This document shows, piece by piece, positions 1-6,258 of a stretch of DNA of 64,000 nt. The notes under the pieces were generated by a model. The model made no database searches. It saw only the letters and a program-made list of their open reading frames with translations, and had not been told where the DNA came from. The position numbers were made by a program, and so were the translations under genes. Location: the NCBI GenBank assembly GCA_964416195.1, contig CAYQDB010000008.1, positions 62,001-126,000 on the forward strand, written 5' to 3'. The DNA is from CAYQDB01 sp964416195 (GTDB taxonomy: Bacteria > Zixibacteria > MSB-5A5 > GN15 > FEB-12). Numbering within the stretch: the stretch's first letter is position 1; every line of letters begins with the position of its first letter.

Positions 1-2
1 GC

Positions 3-377
3 TTGGAAAACTCCATCCGGCGATTCATAAGTGACCGAATGAGCGAGATTCATGGAGATGATTGGTGGTCAGAAAAAGTACCTGATCCGATTCAAAGGGA
101 CGTTAAGAATAGACAGGAAGATGAAAAAACTGGAACAGCGACAATTCGATCGACTGATCCACTAGACTATACATTCCTTGGCGAATTGGCAGCCATCATG
201 ACCTCCAACTGGGTTGATTTCTCTGATACGCTTAGAAGCCCTCAGTCTGTCAATAGGGCACTCACTGGGTTCAATAAGATTCGGAACGTAATTGCTCATA
301 GTTGCCTCTTGCAGGAAGACGAGTTGCTACGCTTGAAACTAGCTGTTCGTGATTGGTTTCGGATCCAGAGTTCCTGA
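3..377 (+). CDS. Swt1-family HEPN domain protein, C-terminal part (cut by window edge)
   Basis: The reading frame is open to the left edge, so this is probably the C-terminal end of a longer protein; the TTG at position 3 need not be a start. The 124 residues match the Swt1-like HEPN pattern as I know it: an N-terminal RRFI helix, a Gly-Asp-Asp-Trp-Trp stretch near residues 18-22, an Asn-Trp-xx-Phe element near 69-73 and a final Arg-Asn-Val-Ile-Ala-His motif at 94-99. R-x4-H is the catalytic signature of HEPN ribonucleases, and this copy is intact. Members of the family occur in defence and nucleic-acid-associated proteins, often fused to other domains that would lie outside this window. The minus-strand gene beyond its stop is convergent and unrelated. 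Confidence 0.7.
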   Translation: MENSIRRFISDRMSEIHGDDWWSEKVPDPIQRDVKNRQEDEKTGTATIRSTDPLDYTFLGELAAIMTSNWVDFSDTLRSPQSVNRALTGFNKIRNVIAHSCLLQEDELLRLKLAVRDWFRIQSS

Positions 378-409
378 CTGTACCTCTAGTAAAGCATAGA
401 TTCGAGCTG

Positions 410-1018
410 CTATCCCGCTCGCGTCCTATTCAGCCGCTCGATAATCACATCCCGCGCTTTCTGTAAAGCCTGGCCGCGGTGAGAGACGAGATTCTTTTCC
501 TCAAGTGTTATCTCGGAAAATCGTTTGCCATTGGGGGGATAGAAAAAGACCGGATCATAGCCGAAGCCCTTTATTCCGGTGCTGTCTTCCATAATATATC
601 CTTCCGCCACGCCTTCCGCAATCTCAGTAGCGCCGTCAGCCCAGTCAATCGCAATAACGCAGCGGAAGCGCGCCGTTCTCTTTTCATGTGGCATGCCCTG
701 CAGTTGTTTAAGCAGCTTGCGGTTGTTCTCAGCATAGGTTGCATTCTCTCCGGCGTATCGTGAAGAATAGATACCCGGTGCGCCGTTCAGAGCATCTACT
801 TCGAGGCCGCTGTCGTCGGCAAGTGTAGGTAGGTCACAGAACTTCGCAATGGCGTTTGCTTTGAGCCTGGCGTTTTCTTCAAAAGTAGCGCCGGTTTCCT
901 CAACGTTAGGAAATTCGAGAAAATCATCCCTTGTCAGGACAGTCACCGGCAGGTCATCGAGGAGATGCCTGATCTCCCGAATCTTGTTTTCATTGTTAGT
1001 TGCGAGGACGAGTTGCAT
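410..1018 (-). CDS. rdgB: XTP/dITP diphosphatase (RdgB/HAM1 family)
   Basis: Hydrolyses non-canonical purine nucleoside triphosphates (XTP, dITP, ITP) to monophosphates and pyrophosphate, keeping them out of DNA and RNA. The family signatures are all visible: the N-terminal LATNNENKI loop that binds the triphosphate, the Thr-Gly-Ala-Thr-Phe-Glu-Glu-Asn-Ala stretch, the Asp-Asp-Ser-Gly-Leu-Glu-Val-Asp metal site, Gly-Phe-Gly-Tyr-Asp-Pro-Val-Phe, and the C-terminal Ser-His-Arg-Gly-Gln-Ala. I chose ATG at 1018 (202 aa) because AGGTGA lies 5 bases upstream; an in-frame GTG at 1027 falls inside that Shine-Dalgarno sequence. Length is normal for the family. It is followed, across a repeat-filled gap, by murI on the same strand, so a shared transcript is possible but not shown. 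Confidence 0.96.
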   Translation of the reverse strand: MQLVLATNNENKIREIRHLLDDLPVTVLTRDDFLEFPNVEETGATFEENARLKANAIAKFCDLPTLADDSGLEVDALNGAPGIYSSRYAGENATYAENNRKLLKQLQGMPHEKRTARFRCVIAIDWADGATEIAEGVAEGYIMEDSTGIKGFGYDPVFFYPPNGKRFSEITLEEKNLVSHRGQALQKARDVIIERLNRTRAG

Positions 1019-1455
1019 GGGTGTCACCTAATCTATTTTATTTTGTCGGTCGGCGGAGGTAAACCCCGCCGCTACGCGAGGTCAAATCTCGTGCTCGGCG
1101 GACGTCCCGAGGCCACCCCATAAGCTCCGAATAAGGGAAAGAGAGCGACTTCGTCATTCCCGTGAAAACGGGAATCCATTTCCCTTGTTGTTTCTATCTA
1201 ACCGCCCGTATCATGCTTGTATACTTCTTATTGCTTCTCATGGATTCCTGCTTTCGCAGGAATGACAGATCTCGTTGCAGCTGGTATCACTATTGGTCTT
1301 GATTCCTCAGTAACCTTGAGAACTGTCTTTTTGGATAACCTACCCCTGTCTGCCGCATCCTGTGACTTTGCACTTCAGACGGCGGATGAACACGTCCACT
1401 GTCCACGAGAATGTCATGGTGAGCGAAGTCGAACCATAACAACACATCCACTTTC
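1019..1455. repeat. Intergenic gap packed with short dispersed repeats
   Basis: No gene is seen in these 437 bases. Positions 1152-1178 and 1241-1266 are an inverted pair of a 25-base element (cattccc...gggaatcca); its translation gives the spurious peptide SWIPAFAGMT seen around such elements in many genomes. Each copy is itself a hairpin. A further element at 1413-1440 (catggtgagc...gaaccat) is another widespread palindrome type. Positions 1048-1080 (cccgccgctacgcg) match copies near 12550, 38590 and 41605. A degenerate stretch at 1322-1352 resembles sequence at 41667 and 58750. Confidence 0.75.
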
Positions 1456-2280
1456 CTAATACCCACTTATATCTACCCTTGTAACCCTGTCAATAACCTC
1501 GCCTAAAAAGCGCGTGGCCAGTTGCGAGAACTTTTCGGGGACGTCACTGACGAAGAACTTGTGCTCGCCCACCGGGCCGGGATGTTGCGACATCTGGGGA
1601 TTAAGTAAACTGCGTTTCGTTAATCGCCCATACGCCACTCTTGCCGTCTCTTCTCCGCTGTCGATGAGAGTAACACTGTCACCCATAACATCGCCAATGA
1701 TATGCTTCAAGAGCGGGTAGTGAGTGCAGCCCAGCACCAGGGTGTCGACCTTGACATCGTGCATCGTTTGAAGGTAATCACGCGCAATCAGGTAAGTGGC
1801 TTCCTTGTCGATATACCCCTCCTCGGCCAGCGGGACAAACAGCGGGCAAGCCAGGGAGAAGACCTTAACTTGGGGATCGAGAGCCCGAATGATACGAGCG
1901 TAAGCGTTGGAATCGATAGTGGCATCGGTTCCAATAATGCCGATCCGACCGGATGTCGTGCGCTCAACCGCTGCTTGTGCACCCGGTTCGATCACGCCGA
2001 TCATTTCAACCTCGTAGTCGTCCTTGACGTCGTCTAACGCCACCGATGAAGCTGTATTGCAAGCGCAAATAATGAACTTGACTTTGTGTTCCAGCAGAAA
2101 AGTTATGTCCTGCACTGTAAACCGGGTGATGATTTCTTTGGAGCGCCCGCCATAAGGATAGCGGCCGACATCGCCGAAATAGATGACATCTTCGTGGGGG
2201 AGAATCTCGAATATCTGGCGGGCGACGGTCAGCCCTCCCACGCCTGAATCAAAGATGCCGATTGGAGCTTGTTCTATCAT
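1456..2280 (-). CDS. murI: Glutamate racemase
   Basis: Interconverts L- and D-glutamate, supplying D-Glu for the peptidoglycan stem peptide. At 274 aa it has the usual size. The two catalytic cysteines are both present, Cys74 in the CxCNTAS motif and Cys185 in LGCTHYPLL. The N-terminal IFDSGVGGLTV and the YPYGGRS phosphate/substrate loop are also intact. The start ATG at 2280 has only a weak purine-rich stretch (agagaat) upstream. Downstream on the same strand is the gap leading to rdgB, and upstream by 46 bases is a cell-wall amidase, so two peptidoglycan genes sit side by side. In some bacteria MurI also inhibits gyrase; nothing here speaks to that. Confidence 0.97.
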   Translation of the reverse strand: MIEQAPIGIFDSGVGGLTVARQIFEILPHEDVIYFGDVGRYPYGGRSKEIITRFTVQDITFLLEHKVKFIICACNTASSVALDDVKDDYEVEMIGVIEPGAQAAVERTTSGRIGIIGTDATIDSNAYARIIRALDPQVKVFSLACPLFVPLAEEGYIDKEATYLIARDYLQTMHDVKVDTLVLGCTHYPLLKHIIGDVMGDSVTLIDSGEETARVAYGRLTKRSLLNPQMSQHPGPVGEHKFFVSDVPEKFSQLATRFLGEVIDRVTRVDISGY

Positions 2281-2326
2281 CTTATTCTCTACTTAGAATT
2301 CCTTAAACAACTGTAGATTTATCTGC

Positions 2327-3832
2327 CTACTCATACTTGGCTTTAAACCTCTTGATCGCTTTGTAGGTCGCTTGAGCGACCTTCTTTTGATACTTGTCGC
2401 TTTTGAGCAATTTCTCCTCGTTCTTGTTGGAGATGAATCCGCTCTCTACCAGCACTGACGGTGTGAACACCATGTTGAGCACGAAGAACCCCGCCTGGTC
2501 GACGCCACGCGCAGGAATCTTCAACGAGCGGCGAAACTCGCGATCAACCATCATGGCAAAGTCATGAGACTCGGTTTGGAATTCCGTCATGATCATTTCG
2601 TTGAGGATACTCAGCACGGGGTTGTCAGGCCCCTCCTCATCTTGATTCCCTTGATGCGCCTCGAAGGTTGTCTGCTCACGCATGAAAAAGCTGTTTTCAA
2701 ACTGCGCCACCGCTCTGGCTGAGTCATTTTTCGCCGGAGCGAGGAAAAAGACATTCCATCCCCGCACATGTCGTTTGACAGAGGCGTTGGCATGGATGGA
2801 AATAAATAAGTCAGCGCTGGCATTGTTGGCGATGTCGGCTCTTTGCTGGAGCGTAACGGTTTTGTCGCGGTCACGCGTCATAACGACCTTGAACTGCTTA
2901 TCCTTGCGGATCAACTTGGCCAGTTCCTTGGCGATGCGCAGTACGACGTCCTTTTCTCGTGTGCCGCACGGGCCGATGGCGCCGTAATCGCTCCCGCCGT
3001 GGCCCGGATCGATGACGATAACGTCAATTTTATCGTCCGGCCCGACCTTCTGGGGCGCGCCAAGAGTATCGAGTTTGAAATCAACGTCGGCAATAGAGAT
3101 CTGTATACGGGGCGGATCGTAAGCCAGCTTGTGGTGCCATTTCTCTATGTTCTTCCTCAGCCGGACGGAGATCTGTGCCGAACCTGCAGCCTGGTAGGTT
3201 TTCAGGTTGTACATGTACCGGCGATTTTGGCGCGAGAGAATCCTGCGGCTGTTAAGGCGGCCGTCCCGTATCGAGATATTGAGCCAGTTACCCTCGGTGA
3301 CGAATACATCGTAGGAAAGAGAACTGGTGAGAAATACTTCAATCAAAAGGCCGTTGGCTTTCGCGGAGATGGACAGGTCGGTGACATTGAAATACTCGGA
3401 GTCGATACGCAGTGTTTCTGAGTCTTTGCTCCAGGTGATCTTCTGCGGGAAACTGTGGTCGAGGAAGGGAACAAATGTTTTCGCCGGCAGGAAAAGCTTC
3501 CCTTGGCGGTAAACTGCGGGGAAAGTCAGGTTATAGGTGCTGTCGTTGCGTCTGAAGAAGGGTGAACCGATAACGAAAACAAAATGCTGTGTGTCCGCGA
3601 CATAGCCGATTTGATGCCCCACGATTTCCCAATCAAGGGATCCGCCAAGGATTTCCACCAGCTCCGAGAATGATATGTAAGTGATCTTATCTTGCTGGAA
3701 AGACTCAATGGTCTCGACGCCGCCTGAAATGGACACGTTGATCGTTTTGGGGTGGGCGGCCGACAGAGGCAGTCCGCCAGCCAGCAGGCAAAGCAATATG
3801 GGAAGGTATAAGCGGCGCATACTCCCAGACAC
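2327..3832 (-). CDS. N-acetylmuramoyl-L-alanine amidase (Amidase_3) with N-terminal beta domain
   Basis: A secreted zinc hydrolase that cleaves the bond between MurNAc and L-Ala, typically for daughter-cell separation. A signal peptide covers about residues 1-26. Residues 30-145 look like a copper-amine-oxidase-N type beta domain and 150-250 like an AMIN-type beta domain. The Amidase_3 domain follows, with zinc ligands His278 (DPGHGG), Glu293 and His347 (SIHAN) and catalytic Glu463 (VESGFISN). The GTG start at 3832 follows the smpB stop directly and has GAGAG 6 bases upstream. An ATG at 3820 with AGGTG upstream is an equally possible start (497 aa). The arrangement implies translational coupling to smpB. 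I give no symbol because amiA/B/C subgroups cannot be told apart here. Confidence 0.92.
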   Translation of the reverse strand: MSGSMRRLYLPILLCLLAGGLPLSAAHPKTINVSISGGVETIESFQQDKITYISFSELVEILGGSLDWEIVGHQIGYVADTQHFVFVIGSPFFRRNDSTYNLTFPAVYRQGKLFLPAKTFVPFLDHSFPQKITWSKDSETLRIDSEYFNVTDLSISAKANGLLIEVFLTSSLSYDVFVTEGNWLNISIRDGRLNSRRILSRQNRRYMYNLKTYQAAGSAQISVRLRKNIEKWHHKLAYDPPRIQISIADVDFKLDTLGAPQKVGPDDKIDVIVIDPGHGGSDYGAIGPCGTREKDVVLRIAKELAKLIRKDKQFKVVMTRDRDKTVTLQQRADIANNASADLFISIHANASVKRHVRGWNVFFLAPAKNDSARAVAQFENSFFMREQTTFEAHQGNQDEEGPDNPVLSILNEMIMTEFQTESHDFAMMVDREFRRSLKIPARGVDQAGFFVLNMVFTPSVLVESGFISNKNEEKLLKSDKYQKKVAQATYKAIKRFKAKYE

Positions 3833-4294
3833 CTAATACTCTCTATGGGTAGCTCGTTTGATTCTTCTGTCAGCCTCGGCTTTGGCGATGGCCTGACGTT
3901 TATCGTATTTTCTACGCCCGGCCGCCACGGCCAGTTCAATCTTAGCCACTTTCCCATTGAAGTATATGGAGAGTGGGATAAGCGTCAGTCCTTTCTGTTC
4001 GGTCTGGATAAACAGCTTGCGAATCTCACGTTTGTGAACAAGCAGGCGGCGAGGCCGCAAGGGATCGGGATTCTCCTGGGCCATTTTGTAGGGGGAGATA
4101 CGCAGGTTCTTCAAAATCACTTCCCCGTTCTCGACAACGGCGTAAGCATCGGACAGATTGACCTTCCCTTCGCGGATTGCCTTTACTTCACTTCCTTTTA
4201 ACTCAATCCCGGCCTCAAGGCGGCTTATTATCTGATAGTCATATCTGGCCTTGCGGTTTCGGGCGATATAACGGATGTCACCAGGGTCTTTCAT
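3833..4294 (-). CDS. smpB: SsrA-binding protein SmpB
   Basis: Binds tmRNA and delivers it to stalled ribosomes for trans-translation. The 153-residue protein shows the beta-barrel core (IELKGSEVKAIREGKVNLSD, then the PYKMAQENPDPLRPRRLL region) and the basic C-terminal tail that folds in the ribosomal mRNA channel (KRQAIAKAEADRRIKRA). Length matches the family. Its stop codon abuts the GTG start of the amidase gene, so the two are probably one transcript. No tmRNA gene (ssrA) was recognised near it or elsewhere in the window. The 205 bases upstream separate it from a divergent response-regulator gene and contain an inverted repeat. Confidence 0.97.
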   Translation of the reverse strand: MKDPGDIRYIARNRKARYDYQIISRLEAGIELKGSEVKAIREGKVNLSDAYAVVENGEVILKNLRISPYKMAQENPDPLRPRRLLVHKREIRKLFIQTEQKGLTLIPLSIYFNGKVAKIELAVAAGRRKYDKRQAIAKAEADRRIKRATHREY

Positions 4295-4380
4295 CCCTTA
4301 TAGATAGAGCTTTCGCCGGTCTGCCGCAATTAAAATTGGGTCCTTCCTAACTGTGCCTTGGTACTCTCTGGAAGCGGACG

Positions 4381-4411
4381 TTAGCCGAAGGTAAGATTTC
4401 GGCTAAGTTTT
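4381..4411. other. Perfect 9-bp inverted repeat between divergent genes
   Basis: TTAGCCGAA at 4381-4389 and TTCGGCTAA at 4398-4406 are exact reverse complements with an 8-base loop, followed by GTTTT. The element lies between smpB (minus) and the receiver gene at 4500 (plus). It could be an operator, or a hairpin in the leader of either gene. The short T run is too weak to call it a terminator with confidence, and both flanking genes point away from it. Confidence 0.5.
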
Positions 4412-4499
4412 CCTCGAGCAAAGACGATAAGCATATAAAGATCGGATCTGATGCCCGGAAGAGGGGCTGCGATTATGTGTACACAGAGGGAATAATCAT

Positions 4500-4898
4500 A
4501 TGGGCCAGGATATCTCTTCCAAAGCAGGGAAAATACTGGTTATTGATGATGAAGTGGCCGTCACGGGCTCTATCCAGGCGGTGCTTTCAAAAGATGGGTA
4601 TCAAGTGCACGTGGCCCACGATGGAGTGGAGGGGGTAAATCTGGCTTCCCAGGTCAACCCTGACCTGGTAATTATGGATATCACCATGCCCGGTATGGAC
4701 GGATACCAGGCTGCTGAATCGTTGAAACAGATTCCCGCGCTAAAAGATGTGCCGATTATTTTTCTGACCGGAAAGTCGGCCACGGAAGATGGCGGGATGG
4801 CTTTTGCCAAGGGGGGCGTTTCATTTGTCCGCAAGCCGTTTTCTGGGAAACAGCTTCGGGACCTGGTGGCACTGGTGATGCAGTCACTGGGCGAATGA
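4500..4898 (+). CDS. Stand-alone response regulator receiver protein
   Basis: A single CheY-like receiver domain of 132 aa with no output domain. The acidic pair Asp16-Asp17, the phospho-acceptor Asp60 (VIMDITMPGMDGY), the FLTGK threonine and the RKPF lysine are all present, so it should be able to accept phosphate. It has a long C-terminal helix ending in MQSLGE. Such proteins act by protein contact, as in chemotaxis or phosphorelays. It is followed after about 100 bases by a second protein of almost the same build, probably a duplication. No histidine kinase lies in the window, so the partner is unknown. Confidence 0.92.
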   Translation: MGQDISSKAGKILVIDDEVAVTGSIQAVLSKDGYQVHVAHDGVEGVNLASQVNPDLVIMDITMPGMDGYQAAESLKQIPALKDVPIIFLTGKSATEDGGMAFAKGGVSFVRKPFSGKQLRDLVALVMQSLGE

Positions 4899-5001
4899 TA
4901 TTGATAGCACTTAAGAATCGCTCCATTTAGACCGACAAGAGTACTGTGATCGGCGCTGTAAGGGGACCTGAATCGAAGGATCAGACTGATAGGGCAAACC
5001 A

Positions 5002-5403
5002 ATGTCGTATAAAATTAGGATAGGCGGCGCTAAAGTCCTCGTTATCGATGACGAGTCTGAGATTACGGACATAGTCCAGACGTTCTTGAGCGAGGCCGAT
5101 TATCAGGTTTTGGTTGAAAACTCCCCGAAGAATGCTGTCGAAAAAGCTCGCCGCTTCAAACCGGATGTTATTTTGCTGGATATCATGATGCCCGACATGG
5201 ACGGCTACGACATCTGCCAGGAGCTGAAGGGTGATCCCGAATTTGCCCATACCCCGATAATATTTCTCACCGGCAAGGACCGTGGCGACGATATGGGGCG
5301 GTCGTTTAAATCGGGTGGAGATCTGTTTATAAAGAAACCGTTCTCTTGTGAAAGGCTTCTTGAAATAGTCAGCATTGTCCTGTCATCTACTGGAAAATGG
5401 TAG
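5002..5403 (+). CDS. Stand-alone response regulator receiver protein (second of a tandem pair)
   Basis: A 133-residue receiver domain alone. Asp16-Asp17, phospho-acceptor Asp60 (LLDIMMPDMDGYD), FLTGK and KKPF are conserved. The positions line up residue for residue with the protein encoded just upstream, which suggests a tandem duplicate that has since diverged. The gap between the two (4899-5001) holds no obvious terminator, so co-transcription is likely. Its function is unknown beyond phosphate acceptance. Without a kinase nearby I cannot name the pathway. Confidence 0.92.
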   Translation: MSYKIRIGGAKVLVIDDESEITDIVQTFLSEADYQVLVENSPKNAVEKARRFKPDVILLDIMMPDMDGYDICQELKGDPEFAHTPIIFLTGKDRGDDMGRSFKSGGDLFIKKPFSCERLLEIVSIVLSSTGKW

Positions 5404-5433
5404 CAGTTCTATGTCGGCCGGAGGTTTTTTTTG

Positions 5434-5462
5434 TTGACAATTATTGTGCGATGCACTATACT
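5434..5462 (+). promoter_or_regulatory. Sigma-70-type promoter for the PhaR-like regulator
   Basis: TTGACA at 5434-5439 and TATACT at 5457-5462 are separated by exactly 17 bases. The predicted start of transcription falls near 5469. That position is itself the A of an ATG (ATG-CTA-TGA), whose stop overlaps the ATG of the downstream gene at 5474. The mRNA would therefore have essentially no leader. Confidence 0.75.
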
Positions 5463-5473
5463 AAAAATATGCT

Positions 5474-6076
5474 ATGAGACTAATTAAGAGATACAGTAAC
5501 CGTCGCCTCTATGACACCGAGGCCAGTCAGACACTGACACAGGCTGATCTGGCATCGCTCATCAAAGAAGGGATTGAAATAAGAGTTGTTGACTCGGCCA
5601 CCGGCAAGGATATTACACTGGTTGTTCTGGGAAAGGTAGTTCTTGCCGAAGCCAATTCATGGGAAGATGTTAAGGAATCAAAAGAGCTTTTCACGAAAAT
5701 CATTGAGTTAGGAGGTGCGAAGTCCATGTCTATTCTCAAAAACACTATTCTGGCCTCGATTGGAGCCATCCAGGTTACCAAGGCTAAGGCGGAAAAGATC
5801 ATTGACGAGCTGATCAAGAAGGGTGAGCTTGACAAGTCCGATCGTAAGAAGGCTATTATGGAGTTACTTGACAGAGCCGACAAATCGACCGCCGGGGTGC
5901 GCGATAAGATTTACAAAGAGGCCTCTAAGGCCCAAAAGCAGGTCTCCAGGCTGGCCAAGGAAGTGAAAGAATACAAGCTTGTTACTCGCAGTGATCTGAA
6001 GAAGCTTGAGGGCAAGCTTGACAAACTGACTAGGGCCATCAGCAACCTTGAGAAAGAGATAACCGCTAAGCAATAA
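5474..6076 (+). CDS. Polyhydroxyalkanoate-type regulator (PhaR-like), N-terminal DNA-binding domain plus coiled coil
   Basis: Residues 1-60 carry the PHB-accumulation regulator DNA-binding domain: the KRYSNRRLYDT start, the TLTQADLASLIKEG helix, and VVDSATGKDIT are all typical. The C-terminal half (about 80-200) is lysine- and glutamate-rich and predicted to be helical coiled coil, like phasin-type proteins. In PHA-producing bacteria the family represses phasin genes and binds the polymer granule. No PHA synthase or phasin gene is in this window, so the real target is open. The promoter at 5434 places the transcript start almost on the ATG, so it may be translated from a leaderless mRNA. A clear terminator follows. 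Confidence 0.85.
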   Translation: MRLIKRYSNRRLYDTEASQTLTQADLASLIKEGIEIRVVDSATGKDITLVVLGKVVLAEANSWEDVKESKELFTKIIELGGAKSMSILKNTILASIGAIQVTKAKAEKIIDELIKKGELDKSDRKKAIMELLDRADKSTAGVRDKIYKEASKAQKQVSRLAKEVKEYKLVTRSDLKKLEGKLDKLTRAISNLEKEITAKQ

Positions 6077-6078
6077 GG

Positions 6079-6108
6079 AAGGCGGTTTAAGACCGCTTTC
6101 TCTTTTTT
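6079..6108 (+). terminator. Rho-independent terminator after the PhaR-like gene
   Basis: An 8-bp stem (AAGGCGGT with ACCGCTTT, one G-T pair) with a 5-base loop is followed by CTCTTTTTT. It lies 3 bases after the stop codon. Confidence 0.85.
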
Positions 6109-6120
6109 GCAGATGTCAGT

Positions 6121-6240
6121 TGTAGTTGTAGGGCAGGTCTCTCCGAGACCTGCCAAAGGTGGACCTTTGTCGAGCCAAGACCTGACCTAACAAAAAAAGA
6201 GCGGCAGATGTGGGCATCTGCCGGCCACACGGATTTGCCG
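6121..6240. repeat. Two dispersed palindromic repeats
   Basis: Positions 6131-6154 form GGGCAGGTCTC-tcc-GAGACCTGCC, matched by a copy at 38450-38477. Positions 6203-6222 form GGCAGATG-tggg-CATCTGCC, matched at 27383, 38720 and, in a variant form, at 21369 and 61929. They sit between the convergent PhaR-like gene and ligA. Confidence 0.8.
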
Positions 6241-6258
6241 ACCACAGTGTCTACATGG

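Noticed and set aside
1217..1459. Open frame with SWIPAFAGMT
   Set aside because: This is the usual spurious translation of a dispersed palindrome, with no ribosome-binding site.
2843..3421. 192-codon plus-strand frame
   Set aside because: It lies antisense within the amidase gene, which has clear catalytic motifs in its own frame.
6120..6240. CRISPR-like repeats
   Set aside because: The repeats are palindromic, dispersed and irregularly spaced, with no spacers or cas genes.
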